Origin: an uncultured Pelagibacteraceae bacterium
GTDB taxonomy: Bacteria; Pseudomonadota; Alphaproteobacteria; Pelagibacterales; Pelagibacteraceae
Direction: 5' to 3'
Assembly: GCA_902582345.1 (NCBI GenBank)
Contig: CACHRU010000003.1
Location: 1 to 64,000 of the forward strand
DNA length: 64,000 nucleotides
Part shown: positions 1 to 10,779 of the stretch, piece after piece
Layout of the letters: each line of letters opens with the position of its first letter
How positions within the stretch are numbered: the stretch's first letter is position 1
The notes under the pieces: model-generated
What the model saw: the letters and a program-made list of their open reading frames with translations, nothing else
Told to the model about the DNA's origin: nothing
The model's database searches: none
Made by a program: the position numbers and the translations under genes

Positions 1-482
1 ATCAAGAATTAATAGACTGTGGTAATGGATTACTTTTTGGAAAAGGTAATGCAAAATTACCTCTTCCCCCAATGTTAATGTTTGATCGTATTACGAAAAT
101 TGAGGAAAACAAAGGCAAATATAAAAAAGGATTTATAAACGCAGAACTAGACATAAGGGAAAATCTATGGTTCTTTAATTGTCACTTTAAAGAAGATCCG
201 GTTATGCCAGGATGTTTGGGATTAGATGCGATGTGGCAATTAGTAGGTTTTTTTTTAGGCTGGAAAGGAGAGCCTGGAAAAGGTAGAGCTCTTGGAGTTA
301 GTGCTGTAAAATTTACAGGAGAAGTTCTTCAAAATGTAAAGATGGCAACTTATAAAATAGATATGAAAAGAATTTTGAAAAAAGAAGGTGCTGTGGTTGG
401 ATTAGCAGACGGTATTCTAGACGCTGACGGAAAGATAATTTATCGTGCGGAAAATTTAAAAGTAGGATTATTTAGATCATGA
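1..482 (+). CDS. fabA: 3-hydroxydecanoyl-ACP dehydratase/isomerase FabA (5' truncated by window edge)
   Basis: Frame is open upstream of the listed ATG ([30 protein letters not shown]), so the gene starts before the window; FabA motif [19 protein letters not shown]; followed by fabB and fabI. Confidence 0.95.
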   Translation, partial: QELIDCGNGLLFGKGNAKLPLPPMLMFDRITKIEENKGKYKKGFINAELDIRENLWFFNCHFKEDPVMPGCLGLDAMWQLVGFFLGWKGEPGKGRALGVSAVKFTGEVLQNVKMATYKIDMKRILKKEGAVVGLADGILDADGKIIYRAENLKVGLFRS

Positions 483-1690
483 AGAGAGTAGTTATTACTG
501 GTTTAGGAGTTGTATCTTGTTTAGGTAATAATCAAGATGAAGTGTACAAGTCATTATTAAATGGAAAGTCTGGGATTACTTTTTCAGAGGAATATAAGGA
601 GTATAATTTAAAGAGTAACGTTCATGGAAAACCAAATATCAAACTTGAGGATTACGTGGATAGAAAATTTATTCGGTTCATGGGACCTGGCTCTGCCTAT
701 AATTATGTTGCAATGAATGAAGCGGTAAAAGATTCTGGTTTAGAGGAAAAAGATGTAAGCAATATTTCTACTGGTATGATTATGGGTTCCGGTGGACCAT
801 CAATAGAAAATGTAATTTTAGCTGCAGATAAAACAAGAGAAAAAAGTCCAAAAAGGATGGGGCCATTCGTGGTTCCACGAACAATGTCGAGTACAGCTTC
901 TGCTACATTAGCTGTCCCATTTAAAATAAAAGGAGTTAATTATACTATAAGTTCCGCATGTGCAACAAGTGGTCATTGTATTGGAAACGCTATGGAACTA
1001 ATCCAACTAGGAAAACAAAAAATTATATTTGCAGGAGGAAGCGATGAAGTTCATTTTGCTATGACTGCAATGTTTGATGCTATGACCGCTTTATCTTCTA
1101 AATATAATTCGACACCTGAAAAAGCTTCAAGACCTTATGACAAAACTAGAGATGGGTTTGTCATATCAGGTGGTGGAGGCGTTCTTGTATTAGAAGAATA
1201 TGAGCACGCGAAAGCCAGAGGGGCAAAAATTTATGCTGAGCTGACAGGTTACGGAGCTACCTCCGATGGCTATGATATGGTGGCTCCATCAGGTGAGGGG
1301 GCAATTAGATGTATGAAAATGGCATTAAACACATCTAAAAATAAGATTGATTACATAAATACGCATGGAACCTCAACTCCAGTCGGAGATATTACAGAAT
1401 TAAAAGCTGTTGGTGAAGTTTTTAAAGATTATAAACCTAAGATTAGTTCAACAAAATCTTTAGCAGGTCATTCTTTAGGTGCAACATCTGTTCATGAAGC
1501 AGTTTATTGTCTTATAATGATGAAAAATAGATTTATTGCAGCTTCTGCTAATATCAGCGATATGGATGACGAAGCAAAAAAATTTCCCATCGTGACAAAA
1601 GTCGAAAAAAATATTGATGTAAACTCTGTAATGTCTAATAGCTTTGGTTTTGGTGGTACCAATGCCACTTTAGTTTTTGAGAAAGTATAA
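479..1690 (+). CDS. fabB: 3-oxoacyl-ACP synthase I FabB
   Basis: KAS motifs [37 protein letters not shown]; overlaps fabA stop by 4 nt. Confidence 0.95.
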   Translation: MKRVVITGLGVVSCLGNNQDEVYKSLLNGKSGITFSEEYKEYNLKSNVHGKPNIKLEDYVDRKFIRFMGPGSAYNYVAMNEAVKDSGLEEKDVSNISTGMIMGSGGPSIENVILAADKTREKSPKRMGPFVVPRTMSSTASATLAVPFKIKGVNYTISSACATSGHCIGNAMELIQLGKQKIIFAGGSDEVHFAMTAMFDAMTALSSKYNSTPEKASRPYDKTRDGFVISGGGGVLVLEEYEHAKARGAKIYAELTGYGATSDGYDMVAPSGEGAIRCMKMALNTSKNKIDYINTHGTSTPVGDITELKAVGEVFKDYKPKISSTKSLAGHSLGATSVHEAVYCLIMMKNRFIAASANISDMDDEAKKFPIVTKVEKNIDVNSVMSNSFGFGGTNATLVFEKV

Positions 1691-1693
1691 ATT

Positions 1694-2485
1694 ATGAATT
1701 TGATGAAAGGAAAAAAAGGACTAATTATGGGGGTTGCCAATGAAAGATCTATTGCTTGGGGAATTTCTCAAAAACTTGCTGAGTCCGGTGCTGAATTAGC
1801 TTTTACGTATTTAGGTGATGCGTTAAAAAAAAGGGTAATACCTTTAGCAGAAAAATTAAACTCAAAAGTTACTTTTAATTGTGATGTAGAAAAAAAAGAT
1901 GATGTTATTAAACTTTTCAAAGACATCAAATCTCAATGGGGTCAAATTGATTTTGTGGTTCATGCTGTAGCATTCTCTGATAAGTCTGAATTGTCTGGAG
2001 AGTATTTAAATACTACAAGAGAAAATTTTTTAAAAAGTATGCTAATTTCTTGTTTTTCATTTACAGAAGTTTCAAAGGAAGCCTCTAAAATAATGAATGA
2101 TAGTGGAAGTTTATTAACCCTTACTTACGAATCGACAAAGGCTATTCCAAATTATAATGTTATGGGTGTGTGTAAATCAGCTCTGGAAGCCAGCGTTAAA
2201 TATCTGGCAAGAGACCTGGGTAAAAAAAGAATAAGAGTAAATGCAATCAGTGCTGGTCCCATTAAAACTCTTGCAGCTTCAGCGATAGGTGATGCAAAAT
2301 TTTTGTACAAATGGAATGAGGATCACTCTTTCTTAAAGAGAAATGTTGATATAAAAGATGTAGGAAATTCAGCTTTATATCTTCTAAGTGATTTAGCAGC
2401 AGGTGTAACGGGTGAAATTCATTACGTTGACGCAGGTTATAATAAAGTTGGAATGCCGGATCCTAAAAATATTTCCAAGTTGTAA
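1694..2485 (+). CDS. fabI: enoyl-ACP reductase FabI
   Basis: KGLIMGVANERSIAWGI N-terminus, C-terminal LSDLAAGVTGEIHYVDAGYN; fabA-fabB-fabI order. Confidence 0.93.
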   Translation: MNLMKGKKGLIMGVANERSIAWGISQKLAESGAELAFTYLGDALKKRVIPLAEKLNSKVTFNCDVEKKDDVIKLFKDIKSQWGQIDFVVHAVAFSDKSELSGEYLNTTRENFLKSMLISCFSFTEVSKEASKIMNDSGSLLTLTYESTKAIPNYNVMGVCKSALEASVKYLARDLGKKRIRVNAISAGPIKTLAASAIGDAKFLYKWNEDHSFLKRNVDIKDVGNSALYLLSDLAAGVTGEIHYVDAGYNKVGMPDPKNISKL

Positions 2486-2555
2486 ATTTTGCATGGCTAA
2501 ATTACAAATTTAACAGTCCCTTTCATAGTAAAAAAATTTAAAAAATAAGAAATAA

Positions 2556-3071
2556 ATGATTAAATTAAATCAAACAGTAAAAAATAAAATAGAAAATTTA
2601 TTTGATTGGATAAAGGGTGCAGAACTCGTTGAACTTAATTCATGTAATGTAGACGAGGATCCTGTAAGGCCAGAATTAGATGTTAAATTTAGAACAAGTT
2701 ATGGACGTAAAATATTTGGAGTAAAATATAAAAAAGAAATATGTGCTATTATGTGCTTTGGTTATACAAACGAAATTCCTAAAAATGTAAAGGAATTAGA
2801 CTTAATGACGAAAGATGCTCACTTGCAAGCAACACTAAGAAATAAGAATGTTGGAAAGATCGCGATAGCTTATACCGTTTGGTCCAAAAAGAAAGGGGGC
2901 GGCAAATTAATAGTAAAAGAGGTTTTTAAAAAAATTAAAAGATCTAACCACTTAAACAGATTAATTACCTTGTCACCATTAACTGACATGGCAAGAAATT
3001 TTCACCTAAGAAATGGTGCAATTGAGTTACAAATAAATGAGGAGAGCCAGAATTTCGAATACAAAATTTAA
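2556..3071 (+). CDS. GNAT-like hypothetical protein
   Basis: Intact 171-aa ORF; C-terminal TLSPLTDMARNFHLRNGA resembles the end of a GNAT fold; assigned from memory only. Confidence 0.55.
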   Translation: MIKLNQTVKNKIENLFDWIKGAELVELNSCNVDEDPVRPELDVKFRTSYGRKIFGVKYKKEICAIMCFGYTNEIPKNVKELDLMTKDAHLQATLRNKNVGKIAIAYTVWSKKKGGGKLIVKEVFKKIKRSNHLNRLITLSPLTDMARNFHLRNGAIELQINEESQNFEYKI

Positions 3072-3074
3072 TAT

Positions 3075-5147
3075 TTAAGCAACTGCTTGTTTTATAGATA
3101 ATTTTACTTTTCCCCTATCAAATCCAACGACTTTAACTGAAACTTCATCCCCTTCTTTAACTACGTCAGTTACTTTAGCTACCCTTTTTTTGGCTAACTC
3201 TGAAATGTGAACTAAACCGTCTTGTTTGCCCAAAAAATTTACAAAGGCGCCGAATTCCATAATCTTTACAACTTTTCCTTTGTAAATTTTTCCAACTTCA
3301 GGTTTCGCGATTAAATTTTTTATAAAATCAATAGCTTTATTTCTTGATGCTTCATCAGGTGCAGCAACTGTAACTTCTCCAGTATCTTTAACATCAACTT
3401 TTGCGCCAGATGTCTCGACAATTTCTCTTATTGTTGCTCCACCTTTTCCTATAACGGTCGCGATATCTTTTTTATCTACCTGAATTGTTTCCATTTTAGG
3501 AGTATGTTTTGATAGCTCTTTCCTAGAAGATTTTATAGCTTTATTCATCTCTAATAAAATTTTTTCCCGACCATTTTTAGCTTGAGCTAATGCTTTTTCC
3601 ATTATTTCAAAAGTTATACCTGTAATTTTGATATCCATTTGTAGAGAAGTAATGCCGTCTTTGGTTCCAGCTACTTTAAAATCCATGTCACCAAGATGGT
3701 CTTCGTCCCCTAAAATGTCTGATAAAACTGAAAATTCATTACCTTCTTTTATAAGACCCATAGCAATACCTGCCACAGGTTCTTTAATAGGAACACCAGC
3801 ATCCATTAGAGATAATGAGGTTCCACAAACTGTTGCCATCGAAGAAGATCCATTTGACTCAGTTATCTCAGAAACAACTCTAAGAGTGTACGGAAAATTT
3901 TCTTTTTTTGGTAGAGATGAGTTAATTGCTCTCCAGGCAAGTTTTCCATGACCAATTTCTCTTCTCCCAGTTCCGATCCTTCCACATTCTCCTACAGAAA
4001 ATGGCGGAAAATTATAATGAAGCATAAAATTTGAACGTTGCATACCATCCAAACTTTCAAATCTCTGTTCATCTTCTGACATTCCGAGTGTTGTTACAAC
4101 AAGTGCTTGTGTTTCACCTCTTGTAAATAGTGCAGACCCGTGAGCCCTAGGTAAAACTCCAACTTCACATTTAATTTGTCTTACATCAGCAAGTCCTCTT
4201 CCGTCTATTCTCTTTTTATCTTTTAGAATTGCAGTTCTTACGATATCTTTCTCAATTGATTTTAGTTGAGCCATTGCTTGATTTTCAGTCACCTTATCAT
4301 TTTCTAAAAACATTTCTTTGCATTTACTGTCAATTTCAGAAATAGCAGTTGATCTCTTTTTTTTATCAATTTCTTTAAAAGCTTTCCTTAAATCATTTTC
4401 AAATGCACTAGCAATCTCTTTTTTTAAGTCTGAATGATCAATTTCCTCAACTTCCCATTTTTCTTTACCGGCTTTTTTTGCGAGTTTTTCGATCATTTCG
4501 ATAATTGGGACAAAATTTTCATGACCAAATTTTACGGCCTCCAGCATAATTTTCTCTGATAAACCTGTTGTCTCAGACTCGACCATTAAAACAGCATCCT
4601 TAGTGCCTGCAACAACTAGGTCTAAATCTGAGTCCTTAAGTTGTTCAGGTGAAGGGTTTAAAAGGTATTTTCCATTATTATAACCTACTCTACTAGCAGC
4701 TATTGGCCCTTTAAAAGGTAGTCCTGAAATTGCTAAAGCAGCTGAAGATGCGATCATTGAAAGTATATCAGGTTGGTTTTCACCGTCATATGATAAAACT
4801 GTAGGTAAAATCTGAACTTCATTTAAAAAATTGCTTGGAAATAAAGGTCTTAAAGGCCTGTCAATTAATCTAGAGATAAGTGTTTCTGACTCTGTGGGAC
4901 GTGCTTCTCTTTTAAAATACCCTCCTGGAATTTTTCCTGCCGCATAATACTTTTCTTGATAATTTACTGATAAAGGAAAATAATCTTGACCATCATTCAC
5001 TTTTTTTGCACCTACTGCCGTTGCAATGATAACAGTTTCACCACAAGTGGCAATAATTGCTCCATCTGCCTGTCTAGCAATTTTTCCTGTTTCTAAAGAA
5101 ATTTTTTTTCCATTTATCTCTATTTCTTCTTTAAATGTTTTAAACAT
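3075..5147 (-). CDS. pnp: polyribonucleotide nucleotidyltransferase (PNPase)
   Basis: Two RNase PH domains ([37 protein letters not shown]), KH domain and C-terminal S1 domain; next to rpsO. Confidence 0.97.
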   Translation of the reverse strand: MFKTFKEEIEINGKKISLETGKIARQADGAIIATCGETVIIATAVGAKKVNDGQDYFPLSVNYQEKYYAAGKIPGGYFKREARPTESETLISRLIDRPLRPLFPSNFLNEVQILPTVLSYDGENQPDILSMIASSAALAISGLPFKGPIAASRVGYNNGKYLLNPSPEQLKDSDLDLVVAGTKDAVLMVESETTGLSEKIMLEAVKFGHENFVPIIEMIEKLAKKAGKEKWEVEEIDHSDLKKEIASAFENDLRKAFKEIDKKKRSTAISEIDSKCKEMFLENDKVTENQAMAQLKSIEKDIVRTAILKDKKRIDGRGLADVRQIKCEVGVLPRAHGSALFTRGETQALVVTTLGMSEDEQRFESLDGMQRSNFMLHYNFPPFSVGECGRIGTGRREIGHGKLAWRAINSSLPKKENFPYTLRVVSEITESNGSSSMATVCGTSLSLMDAGVPIKEPVAGIAMGLIKEGNEFSVLSDILGDEDHLGDMDFKVAGTKDGITSLQMDIKITGITFEIMEKALAQAKNGREKILLEMNKAIKSSRKELSKHTPKMETIQVDKKDIATVIGKGGATIREIVETSGAKVDVKDTGEVTVAAPDEASRNKAIDFIKNLIAKPEVGKIYKGKVVKIMEFGAFVNFLGKQDGLVHISELAKKRVAKVTDVVKEGDEVSVKVVGFDRGKVKLSIKQAVA

Positions 5148-5410
5148 TACTTCCTTAAATTTAGTTTTTTTATTACCTGATTATATGAGTCGATGTTGTT
5201 TTTTTTTAAATAACTCAAAAGTTTTTTTCGTCTATTTACCGACTTATTAAGTCCAATAGTAGAATGTTTATCTTTTTTAAATTTCTTAAAATGTTCTGCC
5301 AACCTTTCAATTTTTTGACTTAATAAACCTATCTGAATTTCTGCTGAGCCAACATCTTTGCTGTTGATTGCTAAACTCTTAATTATATCTTTTTTTTTCT
5401 GTTTCATCAT
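5147..5410 (-). CDS. rpsO: 30S ribosomal protein S15
   Basis: [36 protein letters not shown]...[13 protein letters not shown]; upstream of pnp. Confidence 0.95.
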   Translation of the reverse strand: MMKQKKKDIIKSLAINSKDVGSAEIQIGLLSQKIERLAEHFKKFKKDKHSTIGLNKSVNRRKKLLSYLKKNNIDSYNQVIKKLNLRK

Positions 5411-5780
5411 TTCTATTTTTTTTGATCAATCTTTCTATCTTTTCAGCATATTCAAAGGATTTATCTTCTACAAATGCAAGTTTAGGAAGAAACTTAATGT
5501 CAAGTTTTTTTGATAATGCTTTTCTAACAAGATGAGCGTATTCAGTCAAGATACTTACTGACTCTGACATTTCGATGCCTCCAAGTGGTATAACGTATGC
5601 TCTGGCAGTTTTAAGATCTGGGGTCATTCTCACCTCTGTCACGGTTATTATTTCTGTATTCATAGAGGGTATTTTAGCTTCATTTCTAATGAAAATTTCT
5701 CCTAGTTTTTGTTTAACTAGCTCTCCAACTCTCAGTTGTCTTTGACTATATTCGGGATATCTACTTCTTTTTTTCATCAA
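5379..5780 (-). CDS. rbfA: ribosome-binding factor A
   Basis: RQLRVGELVKQKLGEIF ... ITVTEVRMTPDLKTARAYVIPLG; between infB and rpsO. Confidence 0.93.
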   Translation of the reverse strand: MMKKRSRYPEYSQRQLRVGELVKQKLGEIFIRNEAKIPSMNTEIITVTEVRMTPDLKTARAYVIPLGGIEMSESVSILTEYAHLVRKALSKKLDIKFLPKLAFVEDKSFEYAEKIERLIKKNRNDETEKKRYN

Positions 5781-7963
5781 ATTTTTCTTTCAATTTTCTC
5801 TGAAGAATAAGACTCAATAATATCTTTTTCTTTAAAATCTATAAAGTCTTTTAAAGCTATTCCGCATTCTAACCCAGATTTTACGTCTTTAACCTGATTT
5901 TTTTCCCTATAAATACTTGAAATTTCGCCGTTATATACAACAACTCCATCTCTAATTAACCTGGCCTTGGTTTTATTTTTTATTTCACCACTAAGAACTT
6001 TTGAGCCTGCAATTTTTCCAGCTTTAGAAACATTAAAAACTTTTTGAATTTCAGCTGAACCGTTTACAACCTCTTTTACATCAGGCTCTAATAATCCTGA
6101 TAGACCCTTTTCTACATATTCTAATGCTTCATATATAATATTAAAATATTTTACATCAACTTTTTGTTCTTCGGCAAGTTTTTTTGCCTCTCTATTGGGT
6201 TTCACATTAAAACCAATCAATAAAGCTTTTGATGCTTTTGCTAATGAAACGTCTGTTTCATTTATCATTCCAATATCTGATAAAATTATTTTTGACTTTA
6301 CTTCCTCATGCTTTATTTTGTTTATTGCAGTTTTTAAAGCCTCGCTTGATCCCTGAACATCTGATTTAATGATTATATTTAAAACTTCTTTATTATTCTC
6401 ATTTTCAAATAATGTTTTTTTATCTTTTGCTATCAATTTATTGGATGAACCCTGTTCACTTTTCTTAAATTCTATGATTTCTTTCGCTTTTTCCTCATTT
6501 TCAGTAACAAAAAACTCTGCTCCTGCAAAAGCGGAGTCATTCATACCCAATATTTCTACAGGCATTGAAGGTAAAGCTTCGTGTATTGTTTTTGCCTCAT
6601 GATTAATCATTGCTCTTACTTTTCCCCAAGTGTTACCACAAACAAAGTGATCACCTTTTTTTAATTGACCATTTGAAATAAGTATAGTTGAAACTGGGCC
6701 TTTTCCTTTATCAATTTTTGATTCTAAAACTACACCTGAAGCTGGTCCATCGAATGAAGCTTTTAAATCTAAAATTTCTGATTGCAACAGTATGCTTTCT
6801 TTTAGTTTTTCTAAGTTATCTTTTTTTGTGGCTGAAACCTCAACAAATAAAGTTTCACCGCTTAAATCCTCTGCAATTAGCTCGTACTGCATTAAATCAT
6901 TTTTAATTTTACTTATATTTTTGTTAGGTAAATCACATTTATTTATAGCAACTATAATTGGTACTTTTGCGGCTTTAGCATGTTGGATAGCTTCTACAGT
7001 TTGTGGTTTTATTCCGTCATCAGCAGCTACTACTAATACAACTATATCTGTTACTTTTGAACCACGAGCTCTCATTTCAGTAAAAGCGGCATGGCCGGGT
7101 GTATCAATAAATGTAATAAGGTCTTTATTGTTTGCTTTAACTTGATAAGCGCCAATGTGTTGTGTAATTCCGCCAAATTCACCTGATACAATATTAGTGT
7201 CCCTTAAAGCGTCAAGGAGAGAGGTTTTACCGTGATCTACATGGCCCATGATAGTAACAACAGGCGCTCTTTTTTTTGCCGATACTGCATTTTGCTTAAT
7301 ATTCTTGTTAACCTCAAATTTTGGAACTTCTTCGATTATGGGTTTGTGGCCAAACTCTTTAACTATATATTCAGCAGTATCTTTATCGATAATATGATTT
7401 ATTGTTGCTAAGACTTTCATATTTAAAAGAAATTTAATTATATCACTTGACCTTTCGGCCATTCGGTTTGAAAGTTCTTGAATAGATATTTGTTCCGGGA
7501 TTTTTACATCACGTACAACTTTTTTGAATTCTTTTTTTTCTTCAGTGGGTAAACTCTTTTTTTCTTTTAGTCTTGCTCTTTTTACAGATGCTAAACTTCT
7601 TTGTTTAATCTCAATTTCCTCAACATTTAACGCTCTAGAAACTGTTAACTTAAGGTTTCTTCGATCAATAGAGCTTTTAAGTTTTATTTTACCTTTGTTT
7701 TGGGGCTTTTCATCTCTTTTAATGAAAGCTTTTGTAGCTTGCTGCTCAATAAATTTCCTATTAAGATTTTTTTTAAAGAAATTTTGTTTATTTGATTGGT
7801 TGCCTAAGTTTAAACTTGGATTGTTTTTTGATGGTCTAAAAGGTTTTTTTTTTGATATCGAAAAAGATTTTTTTGACCCTTTTCCAAGAGATGAAATATC
7901 AATTTTTTTGGAAAAATTGGTAGAGATAGTTAACGTTTTTTTTTTATTTTTTTTATCATCCAT
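5777..7963 (-). CDS. infB: translation initiation factor IF-2
   Basis: GTPase motifs VTIMGHVDHGKTSLLD, FIDTPGHAAFTEMRARG, INKCDLP; full IF2 C-domain. Confidence 0.97.
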   Translation of the reverse strand: MDDKKNKKKTLTISTNFSKKIDISSLGKGSKKSFSISKKKPFRPSKNNPSLNLGNQSNKQNFFKKNLNRKFIEQQATKAFIKRDEKPQNKGKIKLKSSIDRRNLKLTVSRALNVEEIEIKQRSLASVKRARLKEKKSLPTEEKKEFKKVVRDVKIPEQISIQELSNRMAERSSDIIKFLLNMKVLATINHIIDKDTAEYIVKEFGHKPIIEEVPKFEVNKNIKQNAVSAKKRAPVVTIMGHVDHGKTSLLDALRDTNIVSGEFGGITQHIGAYQVKANNKDLITFIDTPGHAAFTEMRARGSKVTDIVVLVVAADDGIKPQTVEAIQHAKAAKVPIIVAINKCDLPNKNISKIKNDLMQYELIAEDLSGETLFVEVSATKKDNLEKLKESILLQSEILDLKASFDGPASGVVLESKIDKGKGPVSTILISNGQLKKGDHFVCGNTWGKVRAMINHEAKTIHEALPSMPVEILGMNDSAFAGAEFFVTENEEKAKEIIEFKKSEQGSSNKLIAKDKKTLFENENNKEVLNIIIKSDVQGSSEALKTAINKIKHEEVKSKIILSDIGMINETDVSLAKASKALLIGFNVKPNREAKKLAEEQKVDVKYFNIIYEALEYVEKGLSGLLEPDVKEVVNGSAEIQKVFNVSKAGKIAGSKVLSGEIKNKTKARLIRDGVVVYNGEISSIYREKNQVKDVKSGLECGIALKDFIDFKEKDIIESYSSEKIERKI

Positions 7964-7965
7964 AA

Positions 7966-9516
7966 TTATTTAAACACAATTTCTCTAGCAGCCATAATAA
8001 GTTGATCTGCTTCATCTCTAGATAAAGAAAATTCTTCTAGATATCCTTCAATTCTTATTTTTTTACCTTTGACTTCGTCAAATCCACCTATTAATTCATC
8101 TGATGAGAGATCCGCGAAATCGCTTAATTTTTTTATATTACGCTGGCCAAGTAATACCAACATACCTTGGGTAAGGCCCTTCAAATTAATTAATTTTTCC
8201 TCAACACCTAATTCTTTTAATTTTTTTGCTATTTCATCTTTTTGTTTGACTAAATTTTCTTTAGATCTGTTAATTAGTTCTTGAGCCGTACTTTCATCAA
8301 TTCCATCAATCTTAGATATGTCCTCAGGATTTGCTTGAGAAATTTCCTCAATACCTTGAAATCCCTCAGAAACTAGTAACTGTCCTAAAGTCTCATCTAC
8401 CTCTAAACTTTTAATTAAAGTTTCAGTTCTTTCTTTAAACTCTGACTGTCTTCTATCTGAATCTTCTTTATCAGTAAGAATATCAATTTCAAAATTAGTT
8501 AATTTAGAGGCAAGTCTTACATTTTGACCTCTTCTACCGATTGCTTTACTCAAATTTTCCTCTGATAGAATTACATCTATCCTTTTATTATCTTGATCTA
8601 TTAAAACTTTTTGAATTTCAGCGGGAGAAAGAGACTCTGAAATTAGTGTCGGGAGGTCTTCAGTCCATTTTATAATATCAATTTTTTCTCCATGAAGTTC
8701 ATTAACAATACTTTGAACTCTACTTCCTCTCATACCTACACAAGCACCAACAGGATCTATAGAGCTATCTTTGGAGTTGACACATATTTTAGCTCTGCTT
8801 CCAGGATCTCTGGCAACAGCTTTTATTTCGATCACCCCTTCATAGATTTCAGGCACTTCTTGAAAAAACAATTTAGCCAAAAATTGAGGGTGAGCTCTAG
8901 ATAAGAATATTTGGTGGCCTTTAATTTCTTTTTTTACTTCGTAACAGTAAGCTTTTACTCTATCTCCATTTTTTAATATTTCTCTAGGAATTAATTCATC
9001 TTTTTTAATAACACCTTCAGCTTTTCCTAAATCAACAATTACATTTCCATATTCAAGTCTTTTTATAATTCCACTAAGAACCTGACCTTGCTTATCTATA
9101 AATTCTTCATATTGACGATTTTTTTCTGCTTCTCTTACTTTGAAACTAATTACCTGTTTTGCACTTTGCGCTGCTATTCTACCAAAATCGATTTGTGGTA
9201 ATTCTTCTGATATTTTATCACCAATTTTTAAATCTTTATTTTTTTTTGATGATTTTTGCGCTAAGTCAAGTGAAATTTCCTTGCTGGGATCTTCAACTTT
9301 TTCTACAATCTCTATTACTTTATTGATTTTAATTTCACCTGTTTCTCTACTTATTTTTACCTCAATATTATTATCATTACCAAATTTTGTTAATGCAGCT
9401 TTTTGTATAGCGCTTTCCATTGATTCAATAACTAGCTCTTTATCAATAGATTTTTCGTTTGCTACTGCATCTACTATTCTTAATAACTCTAATTTATCTA
9501 ATCCTCTATTAAGCAT
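7966..9516 (-). CDS. nusA: transcription termination/antitermination protein NusA
   Basis: S1 and KH domains (DPVGACVGMRGSRVQSIVNELHGEKIDI; AIGRRGQNVRLASKLT). Track ORF starts at 9558, but those first codons lie in a terminator hairpin; MLNRGLDKLELLRIVDAVANEK at 9516 is the likelier start. Confidence 0.93.
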   Translation of the reverse strand: MLNRGLDKLELLRIVDAVANEKSIDKELVIESMESAIQKAALTKFGNDNNIEVKISRETGEIKINKVIEIVEKVEDPSKEISLDLAQKSSKKNKDLKIGDKISEELPQIDFGRIAAQSAKQVISFKVREAEKNRQYEEFIDKQGQVLSGIIKRLEYGNVIVDLGKAEGVIKKDELIPREILKNGDRVKAYCYEVKKEIKGHQIFLSRAHPQFLAKLFFQEVPEIYEGVIEIKAVARDPGSRAKICVNSKDSSIDPVGACVGMRGSRVQSIVNELHGEKIDIIKWTEDLPTLISESLSPAEIQKVLIDQDNKRIDVILSEENLSKAIGRRGQNVRLASKLTNFEIDILTDKEDSDRRQSEFKERTETLIKSLEVDETLGQLLVSEGFQGIEEISQANPEDISKIDGIDESTAQELINRSKENLVKQKDEIAKKLKELGVEEKLINLKGLTQGMLVLLGQRNIKKLSDFADLSSDELIGGFDEVKGKKIRIEGYLEEFSLSRDEADQLIMAAREIVFK

Positions 9517-9532
9517 TGTGTATTTCTTTATT

Positions 9533-9561
9533 CCAAAAAAAAATGGGCAAATGCCCATTTT
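9533..9561 (-). terminator. intrinsic (rho-independent) terminator between metK and nusA
   Basis: On the minus strand: AAAATGGGC-ATTT-GCCCATTTTTTTTT, a 9-bp perfect stem with 4-nt loop running into a T tract. Confidence 0.75.
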
Positions 9562-9615
9562 GTACTCTCCAAAATTGATCTATTTTTAATCCATTTTAAA
9601 TTTTTTTCAAGTTAT

Positions 9616-10779
9616 CTATTTAAAAATTTTGATTTTATCAGTTTTTTCCCATGAAAATTGACCATTATTTTGAGGAATTCTGCCAAAATGACCGTATGCG
9701 GATGTAACTTCATAAATTGGTTTGTTGAGTCCTAATAATTCTCTAATACCTCGGGGTGATAGATCAAAATTTTTTTCTACTAAACCCTCTAAATCTTTTA
9801 CCTTATCTTCATCACCCTCTGATAATTTTATATAAATTGATAAAGGTTTTGAAACACCTATGGCGTAAGCTAGTTGGATTAAACATTTATCAGATATTCC
9901 TGCTGCAACTATATTTTTTGCTAAATATCTTGCAACGTAAGCAGCCGAACGATCAACTTTAGTAGGGTCTTTTCCAGAAAAAGCGCCTCCACCGTGAGGA
10001 GCAGCGCCTCCATAAGTATCTACAATGATTTTTCTACCGGTAAGTCCAGAGTCACCATCAGGACCACCAATAATAAATTGGCCAGTTGGATTTATATAAA
10101 TTTCATCATCCTTAAGATCACTTATTAAATTTTCAGGTATTGCTTTTTTTATATATGGTATAATCAATTCTCTTACTCTTTTTTGGTCCAAATCTTGAGA
10201 GTGTTGAGTTGAAATTACTACTGATGTGACTTTCTTAGGTTTATAATTCTCATACATCATGGAAATTTGACTTTTAGAATCTGGTTCAATCCCAATTAAT
10301 TTACCATTCTTTCTATCTTCTGCTATTAATCTCAAAATTTTATGGGAATAATAAATTGGTGCCGGCATAAGATCTTTTGTTTCGTTACAAGCAAAACCAA
10401 ACATTATACCTTGGTCGCCAGCTCCCTCATCTTTGTTCCCTTTGGCATCAACCCCCATTGCTATATCAGCAGATTGTTCATGAAGATGGCTTTCTATTTT
10501 GGCTGATCTCCAGCTAAAACCTGACTGATCGTAACCTATATCTTTAATACATTCTCTTACTTTTTGAATTAAATTTTCTGTTTCAATTTTAGGTCCTCTT
10601 ACTTCCCCAGCTAACACAACTTTATTTGTAGTTGTCAAAGTTTCACAAGCAACTCTTGCATATGGATCTTTTGCTAGATAACTATCAACAACCATGTCAG
10701 AAATCCTATCGCAAACTTTATCGGGATGACCTTCTGATACTGACTCACTTGTAAATAAATAATTATTTTTATTTTTCAT
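9616..10779 (-). CDS. metK: S-adenosylmethionine synthase
   Basis: [51 protein letters not shown]. Confidence 0.97.
   Translation of the reverse strand: MKNKNNYLFTSESVSEGHPDKVCDRISDMVVDSYLAKDPYARVACETLTTTNKVVLAGEVRGPKIETENLIQKVRECIKDIGYDQSGFSWRSAKIESHLHEQSADIAMGVDAKGNKDEGAGDQGIMFGFACNETKDLMPAPIYYSHKILRLIAEDRKNGKLIGIEPDSKSQISMMYENYKPKKVTSVVISTQHSQDLDQKRVRELIIPYIKKAIPENLISDLKDDEIYINPTGQFIIGGPDGDSGLTGRKIIVDTYGGAAPHGGGAFSGKDPTKVDRSAAYVARYLAKNIVAAGISDKCLIQLAYAIGVSKPLSIYIKLSEGDEDKVKDLEGLVEKNFDLSPRGIRELLGLNKPIYEVTSAYGHFGRIPQNNGQFSWEKTDKIKIFK

Noticed and set aside
1504-1740. ORF antisense to fabB/fabI
   Set aside because: Shadow of well-supported genes; no recognisable motif. The same reasoning applies to other track ORFs antisense to or out of frame within real genes (e.g. 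3628-3951, 5026-5250, 6369-6602, 6792-7145, 7524-7973, 9140-9589, 22039-22437, 26539-26820, 48883-49518, 55337-55903).
3071-3095. AAGC-AACT-GCTT hairpin with T-rich tail at the convergent end of the GNAT-like gene and pnp
   Set aside because: Only a 4-bp stem; too weak to call as a terminator.
10769-10779. SAM riboswitch expected upstream of metK
   Set aside because: metK starts inside the lnt 3' coverage region order (11-nt overlap of the two ORFs), so there is no leader space for an aptamer.
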